From the NCBI GenBank assembly GCA_947561395.2, contig OX387185.1, forward strand, positions 42,170,602 through 42,234,601: a stretch of DNA of 64,000 nt, in the 5' to 3' direction. The position numbers and the translations under genes were made by a program. Positions 1-10,635 of this stretch are shown piece after piece. The notes under the pieces are model-generated. The model worked only from the letters and a program-made list of their open reading frames with translations, had not been told where the DNA came from and searched no databases. The DNA comes from Buxus sempervirens. Lineage: Eukaryota; Streptophyta; Magnoliopsida; Buxales; Buxaceae. Position 1 is the stretch's first letter. Each line of letters begins with the position of its first letter.

Positions 1-1003
1 TCTCGTTTTCATTGATAATCCAATTGGGTCTGGGTTTAGCATTGCATCCTCACCTGAAGAGATCCCAAAAGACCAGTATACTGTTGCCAAGCACCTTTTT
101 GTTGCTCTGCGCTCGTTTATATCTTTGGAACCATCATTTGAAGCTCGACCCATTTACATTACTGGGGAGAGCTATGCTGGGAAGTATGTTCCTGCAATTG
201 GGTACTACATTTTGGAAGAGAATTCACGTCTGTCGGTGTCTCGGCAGGTGAATCTGAGGGGAGTTGCCATTGGAAATGGAATGACAGACCCTGCTACTCA
301 GGTGGGCATTCATGCAGTGACTGCATACTACTGTGGCTTGATCAATGAGAAGCAGAGGACCCAAATGGAGGAACTTCAGATGGAGGCAGTTAGACTGACC
401 GAAGAGAGAAAATGGAATGAAGCTACAAATGCACGCAACAGGGTCTTAAGGGTTCTACGGAACATTACAGGGTTGGCTACTGTGAATGATTGGAGGAGGA
501 GGAGGCCCTACCAAACACGAGTTGTTAGTGTTTTTCTAAATAAGGAGGAAGTAAAGAAGGCCTTGGGAGTCAATAGATCAATGGTCTGGGAGCGATGCAG
601 CCCCATTGTGCGTAGTGCTTTGCATGATGATGTGATGAAGAGTGTTAAGTTCATGGTGGAGGCACTGTTGAGGAAAAGCAAGGTCTTGCTGTACCAGGGG
701 CAGTTTGATTTGAGAGATGGTGTGGCTTCAACTGAAGCTTGGGTAAAAGAAATGAAATGGGATGGGCTGGCTAGGTTTCTTATGGCAGAGAGGAAGGTCT
801 GGAAAGTGAAGGAAGAGTTTGCTGGGTATGTGCAGAAATGGGGGAGCTTGAGTAATGTTGTTGTTTCAGGGGCTGGGCATTATGTTCCTGCTGACCAGGC
901 AGTGAGCTCTCAGGCAATGATTGAAGACTGGGTTCTGGAGAAGGGATTGTTCAGCAATGAAGGAAAGGGGTTCTCATCATCAAAGTTCAAAGGTTCTCTC
1001 TAA
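1..1003 (+). CDS. SCPL50-like serine carboxypeptidase, copy A (5' end outside window)
   Basis: C-terminal two-thirds of a family S10 serine carboxypeptidase; the frame is open from base 2 to the TAA at 1001-1003. Visible parts are the FIDNPIGSGFS block, the nucleophile elbow GESYAGKY, the Asp-bearing block YQGQFDLRDG and the His block SGAGHYVPADQ, so the whole Ser-Asp-His triad is present. The oxyanion-loop region lies outside the window. The frame has no break and no intron, as in the other copies. From the nucleophile region on, the protein is almost identical to copy D (one visible difference is LLRKSK for LVRKSK), but its first 50 residues (SPEEIP, SLEPSF) match copies E and F. That suggests a mosaic made by unequal exchange or gene conversion. 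Family role: removal of C-terminal residues from peptides, or acyl transfer, in vacuole or apoplast; the substrate cannot be read from sequence. Confidence 0.92.
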   Translation, partial: LVFIDNPIGSGFSIASSPEEIPKDQYTVAKHLFVALRSFISLEPSFEARPIYITGESYAGKYVPAIGYYILEENSRLSVSRQVNLRGVAIGNGMTDPATQVGIHAVTAYYCGLINEKQRTQMEELQMEAVRLTEERKWNEATNARNRVLRVLRNITGLATVNDWRRRRPYQTRVVSVFLNKEEVKKALGVNRSMVWERCSPIVRSALHDDVMKSVKFMVEALLRKSKVLLYQGQFDLRDGVASTEAWVKEMKWDGLARFLMAERKVWKVKEEFAGYVQKWGSLSNVVVSGAGHYVPADQAVSSQAMIEDWVLEKGLFSNEGKGFSSSKFKGSL

Positions 1004-2245
1004 ATGCCACTCCAGTTTTCATATTTATAAGCAATTTAGTTGATCTGGAGAACTTTGTTATTGGACAAATCAACTGCATAAAATTGTGTTTAATTACACC
1101 AAAGAATATTCAGCCATTGAAGGACTGTAGAATCTTCTTGGTTGTTTATCCAATTTAGGTGGTTTCTGTAAGAATAGCATTCTATTGTCTCTCTGCTCTG
1201 CATTACTTGGATTAATTCGAAATATGGTTGGGCTGCCATAGATGTGGAACTTGAGAATTCTGTTGTCAAGTAATTCTGAAAATCAGGAAACTGTCTTTTG
1301 TTCTCCCACTGTCAAAATCCCAAATGCTGCAGCTACTTCCTCCTCTTCCAAGTCAGGTAACAGCATATTCCTTAGGGAAACTTGGTCCTCTTTCATCAGC
1401 AGATCAAAATGTTTTAGTAAAGAATAAATTCATTCCTTCATGGTATGTGAGAGCAACTGTAGCTGACACCTGACACCTTCTCCCCAAAAAAACTGTACCT
1501 GACACCTTCTCCCCCATCAATTCCTCACCATCAGTATCATCTTTACCAATACCAGTATATCAACCATTAAGTTACATATAGCAGAGATTAAAGGATCAGC
1601 ATCGGCAACAGATAGTCCAATTCAGAATGCGATCGAACTGAACATGTCTGAGACATTGTGTATGTTGCGGAAATCCAAAAAAAAAAAGGCAAAACAAACA
1701 GAGAAATAAGCAAAATAATCAAAGATGAACACAATATTTTACATTGTTCGAGTGAAAGGCTTAATTCCATGAGTAAAGAAGATGAAAAGCTTCCAGTAAT
1801 AAACAAAAGAACCACAGAATTTTTGCTGATGGAATTGGATCCTAACTTTCGCTCCAAGAAAAAAGGAAAAAAAAAAAAAAAAAAATCCCCAAATCGTGTA
1901 ATTCCAGTCTCTCTCCCTAATTCGTTGGTCTTCTCTCTTCAAAGAGAGGAGAGGAGAGCAAGCATCCGGTTCAAGTTCAATGGAGATACTGAAAGATTGA
2001 AGAGTTTATGTGTGCAAGCAAGATATCTGCGTAGAACTTGGTCAGGGAAGACAATACGATTTCAGAGCTCTTCTTCATGGTTCCATTGAACCGTCCACAT
2101 CAAGTTCAATATAATTCCGATATTATACATGTACATTGTAGTTTTAAAAAGAAACCAATCCAAACGAAGTCAAAATCGAAGTTACATTTTATTTTTTGGT
2201 TTGTTTTATTGCAACTTGGTTTGGTCTTAGTTTTGAAAAGGTGAA
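1004..2245. repeat. Duplicated downstream block of the SCPL cassette (copy A)
   Basis: This stretch follows the stop codon of every SCPL copy: 9416-10626, 25169-26312, 32614-33960, 38430-38603 joined to 46088-47310, and 52947-53880. It begins with the 3' UTR. I see no coding sequence that keeps its frame between copies. Copy A lacks about 100 bp that copy D has (32909-33003), and contains a short duplication separated by an A-run near 1465-1515. Confidence 0.8.
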
Positions 2246-2873
2246 CAAAATTAAGTAAATTACACCCTTACATATGTAAGAGGGGTCCACTTATTAAGAG
2301 AATCTGAATTCCCAAAGTGATAAAATAAGATAATTTTAACCAGTCAATTTGTGCAATCTTTTTCAAAATACTAATTTTGAGGAAATTAATAGACTCCCGT
2401 TAATAGTAAAAAAAAAAAAACAGAAGACAATTCCATTACACCGCTGGACTTTCAATGGCCTGGGGGAATTTTGAGGCAATGACCGTGAAGGTAATTTCAA
2501 GGGAAAATTTGGCTCATTTTGTGGGAATTTGCCCAATCCATTTCTTGAGCTAAAACAAGTTGAAAGACTTTTTCATCCCCCAAAACTTAGAAGACACTGG
2601 TTTATAAGTGTTTGTGCATTTAGAAAACTTATGTACACATCACCTTTATTCTCCTTAAAGATAATGCAACATAATCTAGTTCATCATCTTCTCAGCCATG
2701 TAAAGAGATTCTTTAAGCATATGAACTCTACTAACTTTTCTTAATATGGATAAGAAAAGGGATGTAATTTCTTCCAAACATATTTTGTCAGAGATGAAGT
2801 AAGATGCAATTAACTGGGGAGATGTTAAACATATTTACTGGGTGGCATTGCCACTTTTCATCTTATATTGCAG

Positions 2874-2948
2874 GAAGAACCAATCAATGAGCATAATGAT
2901 GAAGTGGTGAATGGGTTGTCGCATAAGGTAGAAGCACTCTATGCCTGA
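2874..2948 (+). pseudogene. Bet1/Bs14-type SNARE-like exon remnant
   Basis: A good splice acceptor (pyrimidine-rich, ending TTGCAG) at 2868-2873 opens a 24-codon frame ending in TGA. The peptide contains INEHNDEVVNGLSHKVEAL. The spacing INEH-x-ND/E-x(3)-GL-x(2)-K/R-V-x(2)-L resembles the start of the SNARE motif of plant Bet1/Bs14 proteins. The same remnant stands at 20646-20720 and 34568-34642. No other SNARE exon is visible, so this is at most a leftover of a gene once next to the array. The match covers about 20 residues and is tentative. Confidence 0.3.
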
Positions 2949-3679
2949 TTCAACACTTCGGGTCAGATAACTGAATGGGGGGTGGCTTCTATTTTTGCTT
3001 AGCCCTTCTACATTCTCTGTGGATCAATGGTGCACCATTGTTCTATATATTTAGATGTTCATTACGGTCCAGGCAGGTTGGCTATGTGATGGATCGAGCT
3101 CTACTAAGGTTATTTATTGGGCTATTGCCATCTGCTTTCAGCTTTAGATTTGGTTCTTATGGAGATGAAATTTTTGGGATTCCTTCTCCAGCTTCTTCTA
3201 ATTGAAATCATTGTATAGTCCCATTTTCTTAATTAAACCTCTGTTTTGACTGAATTAGCAGTGGTGAAGAGAGTTTGTATTTGAGACTGATCTGTTGCAT
3301 GAAAAATGATATGTTTCTTCTGCTATCCTCTTGGGTTGCTGCAGTCTGGACAGTCAATTTCCATGCTCATGGTTATTGTAATGGATCAGGCATTGAACGA
3401 TACTAACTGCAGGTGACCAAGAACCCATGACGTATCCATCTATCCTCAAAATCTAAGTGAGCTGAAAAATCCATGCCAACCGCATTGTTCTGTAACTGTC
3501 GGGTGTTGGGACCAGTTGCAATGCCATGGCGACTGGTGGTGCAGTGATGAGGATGGATTGAAATGATTTTGAAGCCCTTTGCTTCCCTAATTAGTTGCTC
3601 TCCTCTCTTTTTTCAAAAATGTCAATGTGTAGGTAGTCTTCGGTAAAGTCCTAATTTCATATGGAAAATTCATTTGGGT

Positions 3680-3732
3680 AACTTAGTATGTGATGTAGTC
3701 CATAAAAAAAAAAAACTTAGTATGTGATGTAG
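3680..3732. mobile_element. Minimal poly(A) retroposon with 19-bp target duplication
   Basis: The 19 bases 3680-3698 are repeated exactly at 3714-3732. Between them lie only TCCAT and a run of A. The paralogous sites near 21720 and 36060 have one copy and no A-run. This is the footprint of target-primed reverse transcription with almost total 5' truncation. Confidence 0.7.
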
Positions 3733-4560
3733 GGTTTATTTATCATAGCATTGTCATTTGGGAAGTAGTTAGCCTTGGGTTAAAGTCCACATTGCTGGTC
3801 TGTAACTCTGAAAGAAATGCACCAATTCCACTTAAAAGTGGTTTGCATGTTTTTCATAGCAGATGCTACAATACGTATAGGATTTGTATTCAAGCGCATG
3901 AACATAACTAAGATAATCAAAGTTCCCAGTTTTGATCTCCCTGGGTCTTTTGTCATACAAGTCTACACGAACTGTTCAAGTGATAATTGAACGACCATGC
4001 AGGGCCATGTAATATACCTGTCGGAACAGGTCTCAAATAAACGAACCCCTGGGCAGCCTAGAAAGAAATTTTTTTGATGGGGGTACTTTTATAATTTGGG
4101 TCTTCATTGTTATGTACTCAAGTAGGGATTCTTTAGTTGTATTAGAGAGATTGCATTTGCCACCAGGACAGGTTTTTGTATTATGTAACCCTATTTTCAT
4201 GAATTTAATAAAAGGGCTCCTTGTCTTTACATTGAGTGCAACCCAGAAACCACTGAGCCACCAGACAAGGGGCATCAGTCAATCTTGTATTTACCGAAAA
4301 AGAAATTAAGGAAAAGCCAAAAGAGAGTTAAAAAAGGGAGAGCACAAGTGTCCGTCCACAGCTCACCACAATAAAGCTGTATCACACTGCGAAGGGCAAC
4401 CACCATCAAACTGCACAGGCCAGGAAAATGGAGTCAACCCCCAATCTCCCCAACTTCCTCTTCTTTCTCTTCTTCCTCCATTTCCTTCCTGCCAATGCTT
4501 CACCTTCCTTTCCTGAGCAAGCACTGCCTACAAGATCAGGCTACCTTTCAATCAATGCAA

Positions 4561-6769
4561 GCACCCGGTTTTACTCCAATTAAACAACAGAAATGCAGCT
4601 CCGTCTTTTATTACGATTTCAATTATCATCAACTGAACTATTGTCACAAAGCTTTTGTGGTGCTAAGATAAATTCGTGCTCCAAATTGGTCAATGCTTGT
4701 AGAAGCCATTTCTTTTGTAGTTCTAAGAACTGAAGCCTGTTTCTTTTTCCTTTTTTTTTTTTATTTCCACCCGTCAGCATTATGAAACCATCAGGGTGAA
4801 AGGGAGATAATTAAAGAGTTCCTACTAACCAATGTATACCAATAAAAAAGGTGTACATCCTACCCAAAAAAAAAAAAAAAAAAAAATGGTGTACAAGAAA
4901 AATTAACCTGTACACAATAATGTCAGGCCACCGTTTAGGGATCAGAATGCATGTAGAGGGATTACTAGTCACAAAATTGGAAATGGGATGTAAGACAGGT
5001 TTTAGGAATAGCCCCAACAATCAATTAACCAGAGAGCCGAACTGGTTTAGTCAGGAGCAAGAAACGCCTAAAACAGATTATGTGATTTTCTAGTACAGGT
5101 TAAAAGCATTAAATGAAAAATGCCAAGGGTATGTATGGAAATTCTGGAATTCATTACCATTTAAGCAGTTAACAGTTGGTTCCATCCTCGTCAGATTTTT
5201 GTGTACATTGATTGCTCTGCTTAAAGCCTGAGAAACTAGGAAACGTAGAAGATAAAAAAAAGAAAAGAAAAAATACAATTTCTAACAGTGAACGCTAAAT
5301 AAATATGATTTCTTTGCAACCTTGAATTCCGCACTTGTGATATGAACCACTTTGTCTTCACCTGCTAGGTTTTTTTGTTAGGAAGGAATCCTTCCTATAA
5401 TGTTATTTGTTTAAAGTTTCTACATTCTTCTTTTTTGTATAATTTATGTGCTTTTGTAGTTAGTTCTGTATTTTATTTTTATAATTTCATATATTGGATG
5501 TATCATGTATAAAATTATTTATTTCCTGATGTTGGAGATTTGCAAGCATTGTTGTCTTAAAATTGATTGTATCTTTTTCCATATAGATAATTGCTAAATT
5601 ACATAGATGATAGTAATGACTATGATTTTATTCCTCTGTTTTTGCACAGGAATAGGGGCAATAAACAAATGGAGTGAGCGGGCTTTCAACAGTTGCAATA
5701 AATACAAGGATAGTAATGATAAACTTCTAGGGATTATACTTGATTCTCAAGAACTTGATTTTATGTTTTGTGGACTACCTTGTGACTTGTGCTTGCCTTA
5801 AGTTTGTTTTTGGATCTTCCTATGTTTTCTTTTGTGATGAGTGTTACGTTTTGAATCTTAAATTCTTTAGTTTACATATGCAATTATGGTTTGAAGCGTT
5901 TATTAGATTCAAACTTCCTTTCTGTTGGCTAAAGCAATCTCATGGAATTAAAGAATTAGGTAACAAGTTTTCATGAATCTTGCCCAATTCAACAGTGTTG
6001 AGTTGATTGCTTATAAAACATGATTACTTATTTTTTTTGGTCTTACAATTTTTATCTTATTTATTTATTTATTTTTTTGAATTGTAGGTGAGCTTCATGA
6101 TTTGGACTTACAATTGCATGTCTTGCTGTTAGTTCGAGATGATCGAGCTTTTCGTCCCCATACCATTCATTAGATCGATTATTTTTTTTCATTCTAGATA
6201 GTTTTTCTTTAGTAGCATAAATTATGATTGGCGACACAGGTTCTTTATGATTTGTTATAGCATTTCACTAATTTTGGGGGTGGGGGGACGAAGAAGGTTT
6301 TAGCAGCGGTCAACACAAACTGATACAAAACATGTCAGGAATTAGTATCAATTTTTTTATTGATTGTTACTAAATATTGGAGGCAATTAATAGCGGTTTT
6401 GTTAGTAAGCGTTGCTATATATTCAACGAAATAGAAGCGATTCATCAAATAACCGCTACTATATATTTGAAGATTTAGTAATAATAATGTAAACCGCTGC
6501 TATTTAATGAAGGAATTAGTGGCCGTTTAATGAATTAGTAGCGGTTTTCATGTGCTTCATACCTTAACAAATTAGCATCAGTTATTGAAGAATGAATTAT
6601 TATAGGTAAATAGAAATAGTAGCAATTGTTAATATAACCGCCACTAAAACCTTTTAGCAGCCTCTGAATTATTAGCGGTTGTACAATTGCTGCCATGACT
6701 TTTAGTAACAATCAAGGCCCTTTTAGTAGCGGTTACTGACCGTTACTAAAAGTCACTTTTCTTGTAGTG
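4561..6769. mobile_element. CACTA-type transposon fragment, right end only, in SCPL copy B
   Basis: The insertion ends at 6769 with TTTTCTTGTAGTG, the reverse complement of the classic CACTACAAGAAAA terminus. The subterminal part 6295-6769 is full of short inverted copies of a TAGTAGCGGTT-like motif, as in CACTA ends. The left junction at 4561 has no CACTA terminus, so that end is lost or replaced. The portion 4561-6290 is AT-rich; I recognise no protein in it, though 5640-5800 has an acceptor-like site followed by about 50 open codons. Confidence 0.65.
4850..4895. mobile_element. Minimal poly(A) retroposon, 8-bp duplication
   Basis: GGTGTACA at 4850-4857 is repeated at 4888-4895, flanking TCCTACCC plus about 22 A. 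It has the same build as the poly(A) insertions at 3699, 22365 and 23776. It lies inside the insertion in SCPL copy B, so it is younger than that insertion or came with it. Confidence 0.55.
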
Positions 6770-6919
6770 GGTTCTGCCATGTTCTTCACTTTTTATGAAG
6801 CCCAGAAACCTGTTTCTGCTCTGTCTCAAACACCTCTCCTTGTTTGGCTCCAGGGAGGCCTTGGATGCTCCTCCATGTTTGGTAACTTCTTTGAGCTTGG
6901 TCCATGGAGATTTAGTCTT

Positions 6920-8342
6920 TGTTTACACCCTATATGACCAACGAATAAGAAAAGGACACGTGGTGCCTATGTGGCTTATGTAGGTGTTTACACCCGCTGT
7001 AGCCCGACGGTAGTGTTTTACGGTCACGTATATCTTTTGACCGATCTGTGTCCTACCACATACAGGTCAAGTGAAACCCATGTTTACACCCGCCGTAACC
7101 CGGTGAAATCGGAATAAACAAGGCTCTAAGTATAATATATATATGTTTATTGGGTAAATGATGGTGACTGATTTTGCCATTAAAGCCATTAAAGCCATTA
7201 AAGGAGTTATCATGGCATGTGCTACTTTATTGGGTTTGAGGAAATTTGCTGGACGCTTGATCAACCCCATGATACTTTTATTTGATAAAAGGTATGTTCA
7301 GTTGCCTTTTATTTATGAAAAGGTGCATTTGACCAATTATGCCTTTTGGCCGATTACGGCTCATTGAACGTGGAGTGGTTATTTTCTAAAGATGTAGAGA
7401 GTGGGGTCCCCCACTTTCTAAAAACGTGGAGTGGTTATATAAGGTGGGTTCAACTTCCTAAAAGTGGGTTGTTGAGAGACTTTATGGTAAAGTAAATCGG
7501 ACCTGCAGACATGGGAAAGAGGTTCCTCAAAGATCGTGTAAGAATGGGACGTTGAGCAACCGTCAAGGAGCGGCTATAAAAGGCATACACTTCGAAGAAC
7601 TCGAGGACACAATCCACACAACCGCAACCGGTTATTATATTATTTTGATCATCCGTGATCCTTTATCCCCTCTAATACAGACGGATAAACTAGGATTTCT
7701 CTCACTGCTTCCAGTCGCAGTGACATCTTCGACCCCTCTTTACTCCGATTAACACCAGAATCCTGCCACCGGAGAGTAAGTTGAGGCCGCCCCTGACTCG
7801 CAGTTCTGTCTTTACAGAATCCCGAGCAGCCGGTCCCGAGACTCGCTCTGTTAATGCCAGGTGACTTGTGTATTTTCGGGTAAGCAGCAATCCAAGGTGA
7901 ACTGGCTTTGCTAGCAGCCGCCCCCTTCCTCATACGCTTATACCCGATTACGGCTATAAGACCAGGATAGGCCGGTCCTGCGAGCCATGTCGGTTTTCTT
8001 TTGTACTTTTTGTTTCCATTTTGAGGATTATCTGTTGTCGCTTTCGGCTATTCGGCCGATTTATTAATAAAGGATTTGTGTGCCGTTAGTTGCTTTCGCT
8101 TTCAAACACTTACAAGAACCCGAAACGAAGACCGAACCCCTAGTCTTCATACCATCGCCTGACCGATTTTATTACAGGTGACTTGCAGTACGACTGAATC
8201 GATCCCGGTTCAGATTCGGAACAGGTGCCCGGGGTCAGGAATCGACTCGAAAATCATTGTATCAAACGATACTGGCACGCCCGCGTAGAGACACATCACC
8301 ACCTTCGACACGTGTCCACACCGGCCCATTTTTGGAGCAACA
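6920..8342 (+). mobile_element. Solo LTR (1423 bp) inside SCPL copy B
   Basis: Starts TGTTTACACCC and ends GGAGCAACA, flanked by the 5-bp duplication GTCTT (6915-6919 and 8343-8347). Other SCPL copies carry a single GTCTT here. TATAAAAG at 7575-7582 and AATAAA at 8066-8071 fit promoter and polyadenylation signal in + orientation. TGTTTACACCC occurs three times in the first 165 bases, and a 9-bp unit GCCATTAAA is repeated near 7180-7203. There is no internal domain, so this is one LTR left by LTR-LTR recombination. Confidence 0.85.
7575..7582 (+). promoter_or_regulatory. TATA box of the solo LTR
   Basis: TATAAAAG in a GC-richer context, about 490 bases before the LTR's AATAAA and pointing toward the 3' part of SCPL copy B. 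It could drive a transcript reading into the chimeric frame at 8225. Whether it is used is unknown. Confidence 0.5.
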
Positions 8343-9415
8343 GTCTTGATGGCCAAGATGGTCGAAACACAGTTCTCAAATCGAATCCTAGTGCCTGGAA
8401 CCGTATCTTTGGCCTCCTTTTCATTGATAATCCAATTGGGTCTGGGTTTCGCATTGCATCCTCACCCGAAGAGATCCCAAAAGGCCAGTATACTGTTGCC
8501 AAGCACCTTTTTGTTGCTCTGCGCTCGTTTATATCTTTAGATCCATCATTTGAAGCTCGACCCATTTACATTACTGGGGAGAGCTATGCTGGGAAGTATG
8601 TTCCTGCAATTGGGTACTACATTTTGGAAGAAAATTCACGTCTCCCGGTGTCTCGGCGGGTGAATCTGAGGGGAGTTGCCATTGGAAATGGAATGACAGA
8701 TCCTGCTACTCAGGTGGGTACTCATGCAGTGACTGCATACTACTGTGGCTTGATCAATGAGAAGCAGAGGACCCAAATGGAGGAAATTCAGATGGAGGCT
8801 GTCAGACTGATCCAAGAGAGAAAATGGAATGCTGCTACAAAAGCACGCAACAGGGTCTTAAATGCTCTACGGAACATGACAGGGTTGGCGACTTTGAATG
8901 ATTGGAGGAGGAGGAGGCCCTATGAAACAGAAGTGGTTAGAGCTTTTCTAAATAAGGAGGAAGTAAAGAAGGCCTTGGGAGTCAATAGATCAATGGTCTG
9001 GGAGCGATGCAGCAAAATTGTGCGTAGTGCTTTGCATGATGATGTAATGAAGAGTGCTAAGTTCATGGTGGAGGCACTGGTGAGGAAAAGCAAGGTCTTG
9101 CTGTACCAGGGGCAGTTTGATTTGAGAGATAGTGTGGTTTCAACTGAAGCTTGGGTAAAAGAAATGAAATGGGATGGGCTGGCTAGGTTTCTTATGGCAG
9201 AGAGGAAGGTCTGGAAAGTGAAGGAAGAGCTTGCTGGGTATGTGCAGAAATGGGGGAGCTTGAGTAATGTTGTTGTTTCAGGGGCTGGGCATTTTGTTCC
9301 TGCTGACCAGGCAGTGAGCTCTCAGGCAATGATTGAAGACTGGGTTCTGGAGAAGGGATTATTCAGCAATGAAGGAAAGGGGTTCTCATCATCAAAGTTC
9401 AAAGATTCTCTCTAA
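8225..9415 (+). CDS. LTR-SCPL chimeric open frame (396 codons)
   Basis: An ATG inside the solo LTR opens a frame that crosses the LTR end at 8342 and continues in the correct SCPL frame to the normal stop. The first ~39 residues come from the LTR; the rest is SCPL copy B from SLDGQDG on. It keeps the Ser (GESYAG), Asp (GQFDLRDG) and His (GAGHFVPADQ) blocks, but lacks the signal peptide and the GG-x-GCSS oxyanion loop. A product would be cytosolic and probably inactive as a peptidase. The frame may be chance: the SCPL part has had little time to gather stops. It is listed because the LTR supplies both a TATA box and a start. Confidence 0.3.
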   Translation: MPGVRNRLENHCIKRYWHARVETHHHLRHVSTPAHFWSNSLDGQDGRNTVLKSNPSAWNRIFGLLFIDNPIGSGFRIASSPEEIPKGQYTVAKHLFVALRSFISLDPSFEARPIYITGESYAGKYVPAIGYYILEENSRLPVSRRVNLRGVAIGNGMTDPATQVGTHAVTAYYCGLINEKQRTQMEEIQMEAVRLIQERKWNAATKARNRVLNALRNMTGLATLNDWRRRRPYETEVVRAFLNKEEVKKALGVNRSMVWERCSKIVRSALHDDVMKSAKFMVEALVRKSKVLLYQGQFDLRDSVVSTEAWVKEMKWDGLARFLMAERKVWKVKEELAGYVQKWGSLSNVVVSGAGHFVPADQAVSSQAMIEDWVLEKGLFSNEGKGFSSSKFKDSL

Positions 9416-10626
9416 ATGCCACTCCTGTTTTCATATTTATAAGCAATTTAGTTGATCTGGATTAAAGAACTTTGTTATTGGACAAATAAACTGCATAAAA
9501 TTGTGTATAAGTGCACCTAAGAATATTCAGCCATTGAAGGACTCTAGAATCTTCTTGGTTGTTTATCCAATTTAGGTGGTTTCTGTAAGAATAGCATTCT
9601 AATGTCTCTCTGCTCTGCATTACTTGGATTAATTCGAAAAATGGTTGGGCTGCCATAGATGTGGAACTTGAGAATTCTGTTGTCAAGTAATTCTGAAAAT
9701 CAGAACACTCTTTGGACCATGATTATTTTCTATATCAATATAAAGACTTATGCAGGGTGATTTGAAATGCCCAACTAACCTTGGAGATGAGATTTCATAT
9801 GTTTTCTTCTCCCACTGTCAAAATCCCAAATGCTGCAGCTACTTCCTCCTCTTCCAATTCAGGTAACAGCATATTCCTTAGGGAAACTTGGTCCTCTTTC
9901 ATCAGCAGATCAAAATGTTTTAGTAAAACATAAATTCATTCCTTCATGGTATGTGAGAGCAACTGTAGCTTACACCTTCTCCCCCATCAATTCCTCATCA
10001 TCAGTATCATCTTTACCGATACCAGTGTATCAACCATTAAGTTACATATAGCAGAGATTAAAGGATCAGCATCGGCAACAGATGGTCCAATCCAGAATGC
10101 GATCGAACTGAACATGTCTGAGACATCGTGTATGTTGCGGAAATCACCAAAAAATAAAAAAGGGCAAAACAAACAGAGAAATAAGCAAAATAATCAAATA
10201 TGGACACAATATTTTACATTATTTGAGTAAAAATTTTAATTCCATGAGTAAAGATGATGAAAAGCTTCCAGTAATAATCAAAAGAACCACAGATGGAATT
10301 GAATCCTAACTTTGACTGCAAGAAAAATGGAAAAAAAAAAACAAAGAAGAAAAATCCCCTAATCGTGTAATTCCAGTCTCTCTCCCTAATTCGTTGCTCG
10401 CTCTCTTCTCTTTTCTCAAGAGAGGAAGAGGAGAGCAAGAGGTGAGGAGAGCAAGCATCCGGTTCAAGTTCAATGGAGATACAGAAAGATTGAAGACAAT
10501 ACGATTTCAGAGCTCTTCTTCATGGTTCCATTGAACCGTCCACTTCAAGTTCAATATAATTCCGATATTATATATATACATTGTAATTTAAAGAGAAACC
10601 AATCCAAACGAAGCCAAAATCGAAGT
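9416..10626. repeat. Duplicated downstream block of the SCPL cassette (copy B)
   Basis: Collinear with 1004-2245 and the other downstream blocks, with scattered small indels. No gene seen. Confidence 0.75.
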
Positions 10627-10635
10627 TAAATTTTA

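Larger units (their letters stand above)
2246..4427. repeat. Duplicated upstream block of the SCPL cassette (5' of B)
   Basis: Spacer shared with 20107-23812, 34083-37115 and 50310-51589, and in part with 29831-31257. It ends in the leader of the next SCPL gene. Apart from the 75-bp exon-like remnant at 2874-2948 and a poly(A) insertion at 3699-3713, I see no gene. A 76-codon frame at 2975-3205 recurs in two other copies, but its differences are mostly amino-acid changing, which argues against a protein. Confidence 0.75.
4428..9415 (+). pseudogene. SCPL50-like serine carboxypeptidase, copy B, split by two insertions
   Basis: Three collinear pieces of one SCPL gene: 4428-4560 (ATG, signal peptide and first residues), 6770-6919 (the block with GGLGCSS) and 8343-9415 (the rest, to TAA at 9413-9415). 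The first gap holds CACTA-related DNA, the second a solo LTR. The third piece is free of stops and keeps GESYAG, GQFDLRDG and SGAGHFVPADQ. About five bases of coding sequence are missing at the first junction. The oxyanion loop has Leu where the family has Pro, as in copy D. The C-terminus (FKDSL, GAGHFVP, SKIVRS) is closest to copy F. A full-length enzyme cannot be made. Confidence 0.93.

Noticed and set aside
1658..2089. 143-codon Lys-rich frame downstream of copy A
   Set aside because: Runs through A-tracts of variable length; not open in the other cassettes.
2975..3205. 76-codon frame repeated at 20747-20977 and 34669-34899
   Set aside because: Differences between copies are mostly amino-acid changing and the frame is broken in the fourth cassette near 50680; it behaves like non-coding DNA in a duplicated spacer.
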